A stretch of 35,495 bases of DNA. Source: Winogradskyella sp. (GTDB lineage Bacteria > Bacteroidota > Bacteroidia > Flavobacteriales > Flavobacteriaceae). Below the pieces are notes generated by a model. It had not been told where the DNA came from and made no database searches. It saw nothing but the letters and a program-made list of their open reading frames with translations. Position numbers and translations under genes: made by a program. The stretch spans positions 1 through 35,495 of the forward strand of contig NZ_JABDQL010000113.1 of assembly GCF_013042245.1 (NCBI RefSeq). Reading direction: 5' to 3'. Shown here piece by piece: positions 26,465-35,495 of this stretch (its first letter is position 1; every line of letters starts with the position of its first letter).

Positions 26465-27487
26465 TTAAATTTTTAACCTAGCCGTAGCCATAACATCAAA
26501 ATCTGAAAAATCTTTTTCAAGATATTTTAAATATCCAACAATAGCAATCATTGCGGCGTTATCAGTCGTGTATTCAAATTTAGGAATGTAGGTGGTCCAA
26601 CCAAATTTTTTTTCACCATTTTTAAGTGCTTGTCTAATACCAGAATTCGCCGAAACACCACCACCAATGGCAATATGAGTAATACCTGTTCGCTTTACCG
26701 CATGTTTGAGCTTGTCTATTAATATGCCTATGATAGTGTACTGAATAGAAGCACAAATACTTTCAAGATTCTCCTTTACAAAATCAGGATTCTTTTTTGT
26801 TTCTCGTTGTACAAAATAGAGGATACCTGTTTTTAATCCAGAAAAACTAAAATTTAATCCATCCACTTTAGGCTTGGTAAATTTAAATGCTTTTGGGTTT
26901 CCGGTTTGCGCCAATTTATCAATTTGTGGTCCGGCAGGGTAACCTAACCCTAAAATTTTTCCACTTTTATCATAAGCTTCACCTACAGCATCATCTATAG
27001 TTTCTCCAATGACTTCCATTTCAAAATAGTTAGTAACTTTTACAATTTGTGTATGACCACCCGATATGGTCATCGCTAAAAATGGAAAAGGTGGTTTTGT
27101 ATATCCGTCTTCTTTTATAAAATGCGCCAAGATGTGACCTTGCATATGGTTAACTTCTATGAGCGGAATGTCTAAACCATAAGCTAAAGATTTGGCAAAT
27201 GATGTCCCCACCAAGAGAGAGCCTATTAACCCAGGACCGCGCGTAAAAGCTATAGCATGTAGTTGATTTCTCAAAATCCCAGCTTGTTTTAGGGCTTGGT
27301 CAACCACAGGAACTATATTGGATTGATGTGCTCTTGATGCCAATTCTGGAACAACACCGCCATATTCTGCATGTATTTTTTGGCTAGTAATGACATTACT
27401 TAAAATAGTGTCGTTACAAAGCACAGCAGCCGAGGTATCATCGCATGAAGATTCAATTGCTAAAATGTATGTATTTTCTTTTGTCAT
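26465..27487 (-). CDS. tsaD: tRNA N6-adenosine threonylcarbamoyltransferase
   Basis: 340 residues, the normal length. The ATPase fold of the Kae1/TsaD family is clear: IESSCDDTSAAV at the N terminus, the metal site HMQGH (H114, H118), SGGHTQIV, a DDAVGEAYDK segment and GGGVSANSGIR. With TsaB, TsaE and TsaC it makes t6A at position 37 of tRNAs reading ANN codons and is essential in most bacteria. It is the first gene of the minus-strand unit and is divergent from tamB, an arrangement common in Bacteroidetes. A candidate -7 box on its strand lies at 27565-27572. Confidence 0.97.
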   Translation of the reverse strand: MTKENTYILAIESSCDDTSAAVLCNDTILSNVITSQKIHAEYGGVVPELASRAHQSNIVPVVDQALKQAGILRNQLHAIAFTRGPGLIGSLLVGTSFAKSLAYGLDIPLIEVNHMQGHILAHFIKEDGYTKPPFPFLAMTISGGHTQIVKVTNYFEMEVIGETIDDAVGEAYDKSGKILGLGYPAGPQIDKLAQTGNPKAFKFTKPKVDGLNFSFSGLKTGILYFVQRETKKNPDFVKENLESICASIQYTIIGILIDKLKHAVKRTGITHIAIGGGVSANSGIRQALKNGEKKFGWTTYIPKFEYTTDNAAMIAIVGYLKYLEKDFSDFDVMATARLKI

Positions 27488-27513
27488 TAATTATGATTAG
27501 GCACAATAATTGT

Positions 27514-27521
27514 TAATTTTG
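27514..27521 (+). promoter_or_regulatory. Candidate -7 box (TAATTTTG) for tamB
   Basis: An exact TAnnTTTG match on the plus strand, about 85 bases before the proposed tamB start. No TTG -33 element is visible at the right spacing, and transcription from here would cross that of tsaD. Confidence 0.35.
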
Positions 27522-27564
27522 ATAGCAATAGTCTAAAGCTCAAAATACAACGTACAATCAAATG

Positions 27565-27572
27565 CAAATATA
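27565..27572 (-). promoter_or_regulatory. Candidate -7 box (TATATTTG) for tsaD
   Basis: On the minus strand the sequence is TATATTTG, 77 bases before the tsaD ATG. The -33 element is not clear. Confidence 0.4.
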
Positions 27573-27607
27573 AGGGTTTTACTTTCATCCATTAATACGT
27601 AAATACT

Positions 27608-30600
27608 ATCAAAAGAGTACTCAAAATAATAGGAAAAATAGTAGCTATCATTGTGCTGCTTTTTATTATTTTGGTATTAATTCTTTCTATACCGGCAGTG
27701 CAAACTCGCTTGGGTAAATATGCAACCAAACTTATAAATAATGATTATAAAACAAATATTAATATAGATAGAATTGGGATTCAGTTTAATGCTGATGTTG
27801 AGCTTAAGGATATTTTAATAAAAGACTACAATTTAGATACGCTTTTCAGCATCAAAGAGCTTAATACTTCTATTATTAGTATAAATAATCTTCTAAACAA
27901 TAAATTTACTTTTGGAGATGTAGATATTGAAGATTTAGTATTTAATCTTAAAACATACAAAGGTAAAACAGATACCAATTTAGATATATTTGTAGACCGT
28001 TTTGAAGACGATAACCCTCGGCAAGGCCCAAGTACTTTTTTATTATCATCCAGTGATGTGTCTTTGTATAATAGTACCTTTAGACTTATTGATGAAAATA
28101 AGGAAACACCTCAAATATTAGAATTTACCGAACTTAATGCTAATACTACAGACTTTGTAATCAATGGTCCTGAAGTAAGAACTCGAATAAATAAATTTGG
28201 TTTTCTTGATGCTCGTGGCGTGAGAGTTGATAACCTCATGGCCAATTTTGAGTACACACTAACGCAGATGGTTTTTGACCAACTGAATATTAAAACCAAA
28301 GCTTCAATTCTTGACGGTAATCTTCGTTTTGATTATGAGCGCGAGGATTTTAAAACATTTACAGATAGCGTAAAAGTTTATGCTAACTTTAAAGACTCTT
28401 ATATACAATTGAGTGAATTAAATACCTTCTATAACGAATTTGGAACAAATCAGAAAGCTAGTCTTAACGTAGAGTTGTCAGGTACACTAAATAATCTTAA
28501 AGCAAATAACCTTAATGTAAGTACAACCAGAAATACCAAAATAATAGGCAATATTACATTTAAAAACCTTTTCAATGCTGCAGAGGATAATTTCGTACTT
28601 GACGGGCGTTACAGATATTTATCGTCTAATTACAAAGATTTAACCAAACTTTTGCCAAACGTATTAGGAAATTCTATTCCTTCTTTTTTTTCTAAAGTTG
28701 GAAATTTTAGACTCACAGGAACTTCGGTAATAACAAACAAAGTTATAGATGCAGATTTAGACATGACTACCGAACTTGGTTTTGTAAAATCTAACCTTAA
28801 ACTCACCAATATTGGAAACATTGACAATGCTAATTATGAAGGTAATATCATTCTTGAAGATTTTAATATTGGTATTTTGCTCAATGACCCATTGGTTGTA
28901 GACACATCATTAAATCTTGATGTAAGAGGAAAAAGCTTTAAACTAGATAATTTAGAAACTAATATAAAAGGGAATGTTTCTTATTTAGATTATAATGGCT
29001 ATCGGTATTCTGGTATTGATGTATCTGGAGATGTTGGGAAAAATATCTTTAACGGTAAATTAAATACCAAAGACCCAAATATTAGCATGGACTTTAATGG
29101 TCTTGCAGATATGTCGCAAGAGATTAAAAAATTTGATTTTAAAGCTAATGTTGCTTATGCCAATTTAAAAGCTTTAAATTTTATAGAAAGAGATAGTATT
29201 TCAGAGTTTAGAGGTATAGTAGATATGGCTGTAACAGGCTCTAACTACGATAACCTTCGTGGAGAAATAGATGTTAAAAACACTATTTACAAAAATCAAG
29301 ATAAAACTTATGATTTTAAAGACTTCTCTATAGTTTCTAATTTCGAAGGTGAAGTAAGACGTATAGAAATTAATTCCCCTGATATTATTAGTGGCGAGGT
29401 TAAAGGAAAATTTAAAATTGAAGAGATTGTTAAACTAGCCGAAAACTCTCTAGGAAGTATTTACACCAACTATAAACCGCATGAAATTTCTGAAGGACAG
29501 TATTTAAATTTTAATTTTAGAATTTATAATCAGATTGCAGCCGTATTTGATAAAAACTTAAACCTAGCGCCAAACACAAATGTAAAGGGGCGAATAGAAA
29601 CAGATGAAAAAGGGTTTGAGTTAGAGTTTAATTCGCCAAAGATATCATTCAAAGATTATGTGGCTACTAACCTTAATTTGGAGTTAGATAACAGTAATCC
29701 TGTCTATAACACCTTTTTTGAAGTTGACAAGCTAGATTCTGATATTTATAATATTTCAGACTTTAATCTTATTAATGTAACTAAAAGAGATACACTTTTT
29801 ATAAAATCAGAATTTAAAGGCGGCGCGAACAATACCGATAATTATAATATGAGCTTGTTCTACACTATAACCGAGGAGAATAAATCCGTCGTTGGTTTTC
29901 AGAAATCTGATTTTAAATTTAAAGGCTATGATTGGTTTATAAATTTCAATAAAGATTCATTTAATAAAATAACTTTTGACAGAAATTTTAATGATTTCAA
30001 AATTGAAGATATTAGAGTTAATCAAGGTGAAGAAGAGATTTTACTCGCAGGTGTTTTAAAAGACTCAACGTACAAAGATTTAAACTTAGACTTCAAGAAC
30101 GTGCAGTTAGCCAAAATAACACCAAGGATAGATAGTTTGGCTCTTGCTGGTCGAGTCGATGGAAAGTTAGCACTTTTGCAAAATGATGGAGTTTATCTTC
30201 CAAAATCAGATATTGAAATTGAGCAATTTAACGTTAATCAGTATAATTTAGGAAACTTAAAAGCCATCATTGAAGGTGACAATTCCTTAACCAAATATAA
30301 TGTTGATGTAGAACTGCAAAATACAAATATAAAAACCTTAGATATTCAAGGCTTTGTAGACGTTAACAAGAGTAGACCAATTATTGATGTAGATATTGCC
30401 TTTGATGACTTTTTAATAGACCCGCTTAATCCTTTAGGTGAGGGTGTAATTAGTAATATCCGTGGATTAGTTTCAGGAAATGCAGAAGTTACAGGTAATC
30501 TTAATAAACCAAGCATAGATGGCGAATTATTGCTGGATAAAGCAGGTCTAGGTATTCCATATCTTAATGTAGATTATAGCTTTGATTTTGATTCTAGAGT

Positions 30601-32038
30601 TACTCTAAAGAAACAGCAATTTATATTCAATAATGTAGCCATGACGGATTCAGAGTATTTTTCTAGAGGGTTCTTAAATGGATACATTGAACACAATAAC
30701 TTTAGCGATTGGCAACTAGGTTTAGATTTGACAACCGATAGACTTTTAGTTTTAAATACTGAAGAATCTGAAGATGAGTTATATTACGGTACAGCCTTTG
30801 TTTCTGGCGATGCAAATATAGAAGGATACACAGACAATTTAACCATCTATGTAGACGGAACAACAGAAGATGGTACGGTATTTAATATACCGTTAAATGA
30901 CTCGGAAAGCTTCGGAGACAACTCTTATATAAAATTTCTAAGTCCTGAAGATAAACTAAGAAAAGCAGAAGGTGATTTGTCTACACAAACAGAAATAAAA
31001 GGATTAAATCTAGAATTTAATTTAGAAGTTACACCAGATGCTGAAATAGAAATTGTAATAGATAAAGAGTCCGGTAGCACCATAAAAGGACGTGGTAATG
31101 GAAATCTAGGGATTTATATTAATACCAATGGGAAGTTTGAAATGGTAGGTGATTTTATAGTATCAGAAGGAACATATAAATTTAAATACGGCGCTATTAT
31201 AGAAAAATTATTTACAGTTGAAGAAGGAGGCTATATCAATTGGGATGGTGAGCCACTTAATGCAGAAATTAGTTTGAAAGCATTATACTCAACAACAGCA
31301 AATCCTTCTGCATTATTAGATGCACCAATTAACAGAAGTATTCCCGTTAACTTAGAGATTAACCTTACAGGACGCTTAGAAAAACCAGACCCAGATTTTG
31401 CATTTGAGTTTCCTAACGTAGATTCTGCAATAAAATCCGAATTGGATTATAGACTATCTGCAAAAGAGCAAAGAAGTAATCAAGCCATATTCCTTTTAAC
31501 CTCTGGAAGTTTCTTCGGTGGTTCGCTAGATTTTACAGGAACAATTTCAGAACGTATTAACGGAATTATTGGCAGTATCCTAGGTAATGACAATGATAAC
31601 TTTAAAGTTGGCTTAGATTTGGACTTAGCGCAAAACAATCCAAATTTCGAAACTGAGAGTCGTGTTGGTATAACTCTAGAAACAAAACTTTCAGACAAAG
31701 TAATAATTAATGGAAAAGTTGGTGTTCCATTCGGAAGCACAACTCAAACCACAATTGCTGGTGATGTACAAATAGATTGGCTTCTGAATGATGAGGGAAC
31801 TTTACGGGCAACAGTCTTCAATAGAGAAAATAATATTCAGAATTTTGGAGACCAAATAGGTTTTACCCAAGGCTTAGGTATCGCTTATGATGTAGAGTTT
31901 GACACTTTTAAAGAGTTAATCCGAAAAATCTTATCTGGTAAAAAGAAAGACGAGAAAGAAAAGAAAGAAAAAGATGAGAAAAATATGGTTGAAGAAGTTA
32001 TGCCAGACTTTATGTCGGTGAAAAAAAAACAAAATTGA
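27608..32038 (+). CDS. tamB: Translocation and assembly module protein TamB (DUF490)
   Basis: About 1476 residues if started at ATC 27608, 1461 if at GTG 27653. The N terminus is a short basic segment (KRVLKIIGK) and one membrane helix ending in IPAVQTRLGKYATK, as in TamB proteins. A very long beta-helical or AsmA/TamB-type periplasmic region follows, and the C-terminal about 400 residues contain the conserved DUF490 domain (GSTIKGRGNGNLGIYINTNG, GTYKFKYGAIIEKLF, RLSAKEQRSNQAIFLL). TamB spans the periplasm and works with an outer membrane Omp85 partner in lipid or protein transfer to the outer membrane. No ATG exists upstream: in-frame codons run back to a TAA at 27593-27595. GTG 27653 would start inside the membrane helix, so the basic segment argues for an earlier, non-ATG start (see findings). 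Confidence 0.9.
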   Translation: MKRVLKIIGKIVAIIVLLFIILVLILSIPAVQTRLGKYATKLINNDYKTNINIDRIGIQFNADVELKDILIKDYNLDTLFSIKELNTSIISINNLLNNKFTFGDVDIEDLVFNLKTYKGKTDTNLDIFVDRFEDDNPRQGPSTFLLSSSDVSLYNSTFRLIDENKETPQILEFTELNANTTDFVINGPEVRTRINKFGFLDARGVRVDNLMANFEYTLTQMVFDQLNIKTKASILDGNLRFDYEREDFKTFTDSVKVYANFKDSYIQLSELNTFYNEFGTNQKASLNVELSGTLNNLKANNLNVSTTRNTKIIGNITFKNLFNAAEDNFVLDGRYRYLSSNYKDLTKLLPNVLGNSIPSFFSKVGNFRLTGTSVITNKVIDADLDMTTELGFVKSNLKLTNIGNIDNANYEGNIILEDFNIGILLNDPLVVDTSLNLDVRGKSFKLDNLETNIKGNVSYLDYNGYRYSGIDVSGDVGKNIFNGKLNTKDPNISMDFNGLADMSQEIKKFDFKANVAYANLKALNFIERDSISEFRGIVDMAVTGSNYDNLRGEIDVKNTIYKNQDKTYDFKDFSIVSNFEGEVRRIEINSPDIISGEVKGKFKIEEIVKLAENSLGSIYTNYKPHEISEGQYLNFNFRIYNQIAAVFDKNLNLAPNTNVKGRIETDEKGFELEFNSPKISFKDYVATNLNLELDNSNPVYNTFFEVDKLDSDIYNISDFNLINVTKRDTLFIKSEFKGGANNTDNYNMSLFYTITEENKSVVGFQKSDFKFKGYDWFINFNKDSFNKITFDRNFNDFKIEDIRVNQGEEEILLAGVLKDSTYKDLNLDFKNVQLAKITPRIDSLALAGRVDGKLALLQNDGVYLPKSDIEIEQFNVNQYNLGNLKAIIEGDNSLTKYNVDVELQNTNIKTLDIQGFVDVNKSRPIIDVDIAFDDFLIDPLNPLGEGVISNIRGLVSGNAEVTGNLNKPSIDGELLLDKAGLGIPYLNVDYSFDFDSRVTLKKQQFIFNNVAMTDSEYFSRGFLNGYIEHNNFSDWQLGLDLTTDRLLVLNTEESEDELYYGTAFVSGDANIEGYTDNLTIYVDGTTEDGTVFNIPLNDSESFGDNSYIKFLSPEDKLRKAEGDLSTQTEIKGLNLEFNLEVTPDAEIEIVIDKESGSTIKGRGNGNLGIYINTNGKFEMVGDFIVSEGTYKFKYGAIIEKLFTVEEGGYINWDGEPLNAEISLKALYSTTANPSALLDAPINRSIPVNLEINLTGRLEKPDPDFAFEFPNVDSAIKSELDYRLSAKEQRSNQAIFLLTSGSFFGGSLDFTGTISERINGIIGSILGNDNDNFKVGLDLDLAQNNPNFETESRVGITLETKLSDKVIINGKVGVPFGSTTQTTIAGDVQIDWLLNDEGTLRATVFNRENNIQNFGDQIGFTQGLGIAYDVEFDTFKELIRKILSGKKKDEKEKKEKDEKNMVEEVMPDFMSVKKKQN

Positions 32039-32098
32039 ACCTTTGATTTTGCTATATATTTAAAAAATCACCTAATAAATTATTAACTATAACGTTTG

Positions 32099-32122
32099 AG
32101 ATGCTTTTAGCATCTTTTTTTT
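32099..32122 (+). terminator. Rho-independent terminator after tamB
   Basis: AGATGC (32099-32104) and GCATCT (32110-32115) form a 6-bp stem with a TTTTA loop and are followed by a run of T. Confidence 0.75.
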
Positions 32123-32178
32123 ATGATTTAAGTCCTAATATTGTGTGTTATGTTTCATAATTTTACTGAAATAAATAA

Positions 32179-33171
32179 ATGGAAATGCTTCATACAATAA
32201 AAAAAATAGGCGTTATGACTTCAGGAGGAGATTCTCCGGGGATGAATGCCGCTATTCGTTCTGTTGTTAGAACATGTGCTTTTCACAATATTGAATGCTT
32301 CGGAATATACAGAGGTTATGAAGGTATGATTGAGGGTGACTTTGTCAAAATGGATGCACGTAGTGTAAAAGGTATAATTAACAAAGGCGGAACCATTTTA
32401 AAATCAGCTAGATCTAAAGAGTTTAGAACTAAAGAAGGTAGGGCAAAAGCCCACGAGCAACTAAAAAATGCAGGGATAGATGCCTTTGTGGTTATTGGTG
32501 GTGATGGTAGTTTTACAGGAGCTATGATTTTTAATCAAGAGTTTGATTTTCCTGTTATGGGCATACCTGGTACTATTGATAATGACATCTTCGGAACAAC
32601 TCATACTTTAGGATACGATACGGCTTTAAATACAGCTGTAGAATCCATTGATAAAATCCGAGATACTGCGAGTTCTCACAATCGACTATTCTTTATAGAG
32701 GTGATGGGTCGTGATGTAGGTCATATAGCACTCAATGTAGGTGTTGGCGCTGGTGCTGAAGAAATTTTAATTCCTGAAGAAGATTTAGGTTTAGACAGAC
32801 TTTTAGAATCATTAAGACGAAGCAAACAATCTGGTAAATCTTCAAGTATAGTCGTAGTTGCCGAAGGAGATAAGATTGGTAAAAATGTCTTTGAGCTAGC
32901 AGATTATGTTGAAGAAAATATGACTGAATACGAAGTTAGAGTCTCCGTAGTTGGCCACATGCAACGAGGTGGTTCACCATCGTGTTTTGATAGAGTTTTA
33001 GCTAGCCGTATGGGTGTTAAAGCTGTTGAAAGTCTAATAACAGGAAAAAGCAATTATATGGTTGGTCTTAAAAATGATGTTATGGATCTAACACCATTTG
33101 ACCAAGCTGTAAAAGGAAAATCAAAAATTAATATGGAACTTATAAGAGTTTCAGATATAATGACAATTTAA
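32179..33171 (+). CDS. pfkA: 6-phosphofructokinase (ATP-dependent, group I)
   Basis: 330 residues. TSGGDSPGMNAAIRS forms the N-terminal ATP/substrate loop, GGDGSFTGA follows, and the catalytic motif PGTIDNDI carries D134 (the base equivalent to E. coli D127). The substrate motifs EVMGRDVGHIA and GHMQRGGSPSCFDR are intact. It commits fructose-6-phosphate to glycolysis. The ATG at 32179 is used here; a second ATG two codons on (32185) is possible. gapA follows 22 bp downstream on the same strand, so the two form a glycolytic operon. Confidence 0.96.
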   Translation: MEMLHTIKKIGVMTSGGDSPGMNAAIRSVVRTCAFHNIECFGIYRGYEGMIEGDFVKMDARSVKGIINKGGTILKSARSKEFRTKEGRAKAHEQLKNAGIDAFVVIGGDGSFTGAMIFNQEFDFPVMGIPGTIDNDIFGTTHTLGYDTALNTAVESIDKIRDTASSHNRLFFIEVMGRDVGHIALNVGVGAGAEEILIPEEDLGLDRLLESLRRSKQSGKSSSIVVVAEGDKIGKNVFELADYVEENMTEYEVRVSVVGHMQRGGSPSCFDRVLASRMGVKAVESLITGKSNYMVGLKNDVMDLTPFDQAVKGKSKINMELIRVSDIMTI

Positions 33172-33190
33172 TACAATAAAAATAAGATAG

Positions 33191-34195
<1,005 letters not shown>

Positions 34196-34210
34196 TTTAA
34201 ATTACTAAGT

Positions 34211-34258
34211 ACAAAGAATTCCGTTTGGTTATTGTTGTAATCAACGGAATTTTTTGTG
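34211..34258 (+). terminator. Rho-independent terminator after gapA
   Basis: AATTCCGTT (34217-34225) pairs with AACGGAATT (34243-34251), extended inside by a 5-bp stem after one bulge, and is followed by TTTTTGTG. It lies between gapA and the kinase gene, so that gene probably has its own promoter or depends on read-through. Confidence 0.8.
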
Positions 34259-34272
34259 TTAAAACAACAGTT

Positions 34273-35133
34273 ATGATTTTAATTACAGATGGCGGCTCTA
34301 CCAAATGCGATTGGATTGCGATTAATAGCGACGGACAATTAGCAACAACCAAAATAAGAACTAAAGGACTTAATCCAGCTATACTTGAAGAACGAAAGAT
34401 TAGAAAAATTTTAAAAAAGAGTGATGAGCTTCAAGAGTTAAGAAGAAAAGTTACGCATGTCTATTTTTACGGCGCTGGTTGTGGTACTGAAAAACCAAAG
34501 CAAACATTAACAGAGGTACTTCAAGATGTTTTTATAAATGCTGAAATTGAAGTCCAAGAAGATACAATGGCAGCAGTAAGAGCATCGCTGAATCATAATG
34601 ATGAAGCTGCTGTGGTTTGTATAATGGGTACAGGTTCTAATTGTAGCTATTTTGATGGTAACAAGTTACATCAACGTGTCAAGAGTTTGGGATACACCAT
34701 TATGGACGACGCCAGTGGAAATTACTATGGCAAACAACTAATTAGAGATTACTACTTTAATAAAATGCCAGACACCATAAGATTAGCATTTGAACATAAG
34801 TATAATTTAGACCCAGATTACATTAAAAACAATCTTTATAAGCAGCCTAATCCAAATGCTTATTTGGCAAACTTTGCTGAGTTTATGTTTTTAAATAAAG
34901 ATTCAGATTATATCCACGAACTCATAAAAAAAGGTCTGCGCGTATTTACAGAGAGTATGATTCTTCAATTTAAAGAGGAATTAAAAACAGTTCCAGTTCA
35001 TTTTGCTGGCTCTATCGCGTTTTTTGCTCAAGAAGAAATCTATGAAGTAGCTAAAGAATATGGGTATACAGTAGGTAACTTTGTACGTCGTCCAATAGAC
35101 GGTTTAGTGGACTACCACAAAAAGAATATTTAG
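34273..35133 (+). CDS. N-acetylglucosamine kinase-like ATPase (BadF/BadG/BcrA/BcrD fold)
   Basis: 286 residues from the ATG at 34273. A longer frame opens upstream at 34225, but those codons run through the gapA terminator and do not look like protein. The N terminus ILITDGGSTKCDWIAI is the phosphate-1 loop of the ASKHA kinase fold; the phosphate-2 region is CIMGTGSNCSYFDG, and a GSIAFFAQEEI adenosine-like block lies near the end. Members phosphorylate GlcNAc or related sugars, or act as activator ATPases; the location beside glycolysis genes favours a sugar kinase, but the substrate is inferred. Confidence 0.82.
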   Translation: MILITDGGSTKCDWIAINSDGQLATTKIRTKGLNPAILEERKIRKILKKSDELQELRRKVTHVYFYGAGCGTEKPKQTLTEVLQDVFINAEIEVQEDTMAAVRASLNHNDEAAVVCIMGTGSNCSYFDGNKLHQRVKSLGYTIMDDASGNYYGKQLIRDYYFNKMPDTIRLAFEHKYNLDPDYIKNNLYKQPNPNAYLANFAEFMFLNKDSDYIHELIKKGLRVFTESMILQFKEELKTVPVHFAGSIAFFAQEEIYEVAKEYGYTVGNFVRRPIDGLVDYHKKNI

Positions 35134-35134
35134 T

Positions 35135-35370
35135 ATGGAAATAGCTCTGATAGTACATGATGGTAAAAAAGCAGAGAAGGTCCAGTTTCTTAATGAGTAT
35201 AAAGCTATACTGCATCAAAAGAATGTGACTTTAGTCTCTACATGAACAACAGGAAAACGTGTTGAGTCCGCTGGTCTTGACGTTGAAGCGTTACTTTCGG
35301 GACCATTAGGTGGCGATTCACAAATTAGTGCACGTGTTGCTGAAGGAAAATGTCAAATGGTACTTTTTTT
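35135..35370 (+). pseudogene. mgsA: Methylglyoxal synthase, disrupted
   Basis: The ATG at 35135 opens a frame that reads like MgsA: ALIVHDGKK supplies the His-Asp pair (H8, D9), then VTLVST, then a TGA at 35243-35245 where the TGTTG phosphate loop should have its glycine (GGA to TGA). The frame resumes in the same phase with [20 protein letters not shown] and [19 protein letters not shown], including the catalytic Asp of GGD, and similarity stops at VLF around 35370. The C-terminal third, with the final conserved Asp and His, is absent because IS-like sequence begins. MgsA turns dihydroxyacetone phosphate into methylglyoxal. It starts one base after the kinase gene stop, so the two were probably co-transcribed. 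Both nonsense and truncation make it non-functional as it stands. Confidence 0.85.
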
Positions 35371-35495
35371 AGGGCACCAAACCATAAAGTGTGTAAGTAA
35401 AGTTATTCTGAAATTTTTCTGGGGCAATTTTTCTATTGCCCAATGGGGAAAAATTTCGGAAATAACTTTACGATATAATATTCAGTAACTTTATA
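35371..35495 (+). mobile_element. Probable left end of an IS256-like element (continues beyond the window)
   Basis: Bases 35387-35401 read AAGTGTGTAAGTAAA, the exact reverse complement of 281-295 in the IS right end at the window start, which is what terminal inverted repeats predict. The 15 bases outside this core match only in part (5'-GRCAC at the presumed tips), so the boundary is set between 35370 and 35387. The sequence interrupts mgsA at that point. A large inverted repeat (35397-35471) lies just inside the end. No transposase codons are seen before the window ends. Confidence 0.6.
35397..35471. repeat. 75-bp imperfect inverted repeat (cruciform-capable)
   Basis: The outer arms 35397-35419 and 35448-35471 pair over about 22 positions with one bulge and one mismatch. 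Inside, GGGCAA (35422-35427) and TTGCCC (35436-35441) form a second 6-bp stem around TTTTTCTA. It sits at the inner edge of the IS-like terminal motif. Confidence 0.75.

Noticed and set aside
26450-26468. A 7-bp hairpin (TTAAATA/TATTTAA) at the tsaD stop as a terminator
   Set aside because: It is made only of A and T and overlaps the stop codon; it is too weak in such AT-rich DNA to call.
35243-35245. The TGA in mgsA as a selenocysteine codon
   Set aside because: The position is a structural glycine of the phosphate loop, one base change from GGA, and the gene is also truncated by IS-like DNA. A simple nonsense mutation explains it.

Overview
This window reads as low-GC chromosomal DNA from a marine-type member of the Flavobacteriaceae (Bacteroidetes). 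The evidence is a type IX secretion (T9SS) C-terminal sorting domain at the end of a secreted metallopeptidase, several promoters of the Bacteroidetes TAnnTTTG type, a TamB gene divergent from tsaD, a Tricorn-like secreted peptidase, and the flavobacterial forms of GlmM, RsmE and the 'ligase-associated' DNA repair genes. Genus cannot be fixed from the sequence alone.

Layout. 1-309: C-terminal end and right end of an IS256-family element. 393-9702 (minus strand): a secreted metallopeptidase with a T9SS tail, an uncharacterised membrane-anchored protein, a Tricorn-like S41 peptidase, gamma-glutamyltranspeptidase and an ACP phosphodiesterase homologue, so largely extracytoplasmic protein and peptide breakdown. 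9773-14301: glmM, a class V aminotransferase, an LpxL-type acyltransferase (minus) and a rhomboid protease driven by back-to-back promoters. 14376-14781: a tRNA-Ser(GCT)/Pro(TGG)/Arg(TCT) operon with a clear promoter and terminator. 14799-15752: a decayed region holding a serine acetyltransferase (cysE) pseudogene and a palindromic interspersed repeat.

15753-21569: a tightly packed four-gene DNA repair island (beta-CASP exonuclease, ATP-dependent DNA ligase, Lhr-like helicase, PdeM phosphoesterase). 21559-27487 (minus): a THUMP-like methyltransferase, an AI-2E family permease, a TrmH-family methyltransferase, a DUF4159 protein, rsmE, a parvulin isomerase and tsaD. 27608-32038: tamB, whose start seems not to be ATG. 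32179-35133: glycolysis and amino sugar genes pfkA, gapA and an N-acetylglucosamine kinase-like ATPase. 35135-35370: a methylglyoxal synthase (mgsA) pseudogene with an in-frame TGA, cut off by sequence that looks like the left end of an IS256-like element; it shares a 15-bp terminal motif with the element at the start.

The best leads are the four-gene repair island, two pseudogenes of metabolic enzymes (cysE and mgsA) decayed beside repeats, the IS-like ends in the same orientation at both window edges, a large cruciform in the right-hand IS end, and several genes whose start codons are unusual or need correction. I found no CRISPR array, prophage or restriction system, and no gene set that I would call an undescribed system with confidence.
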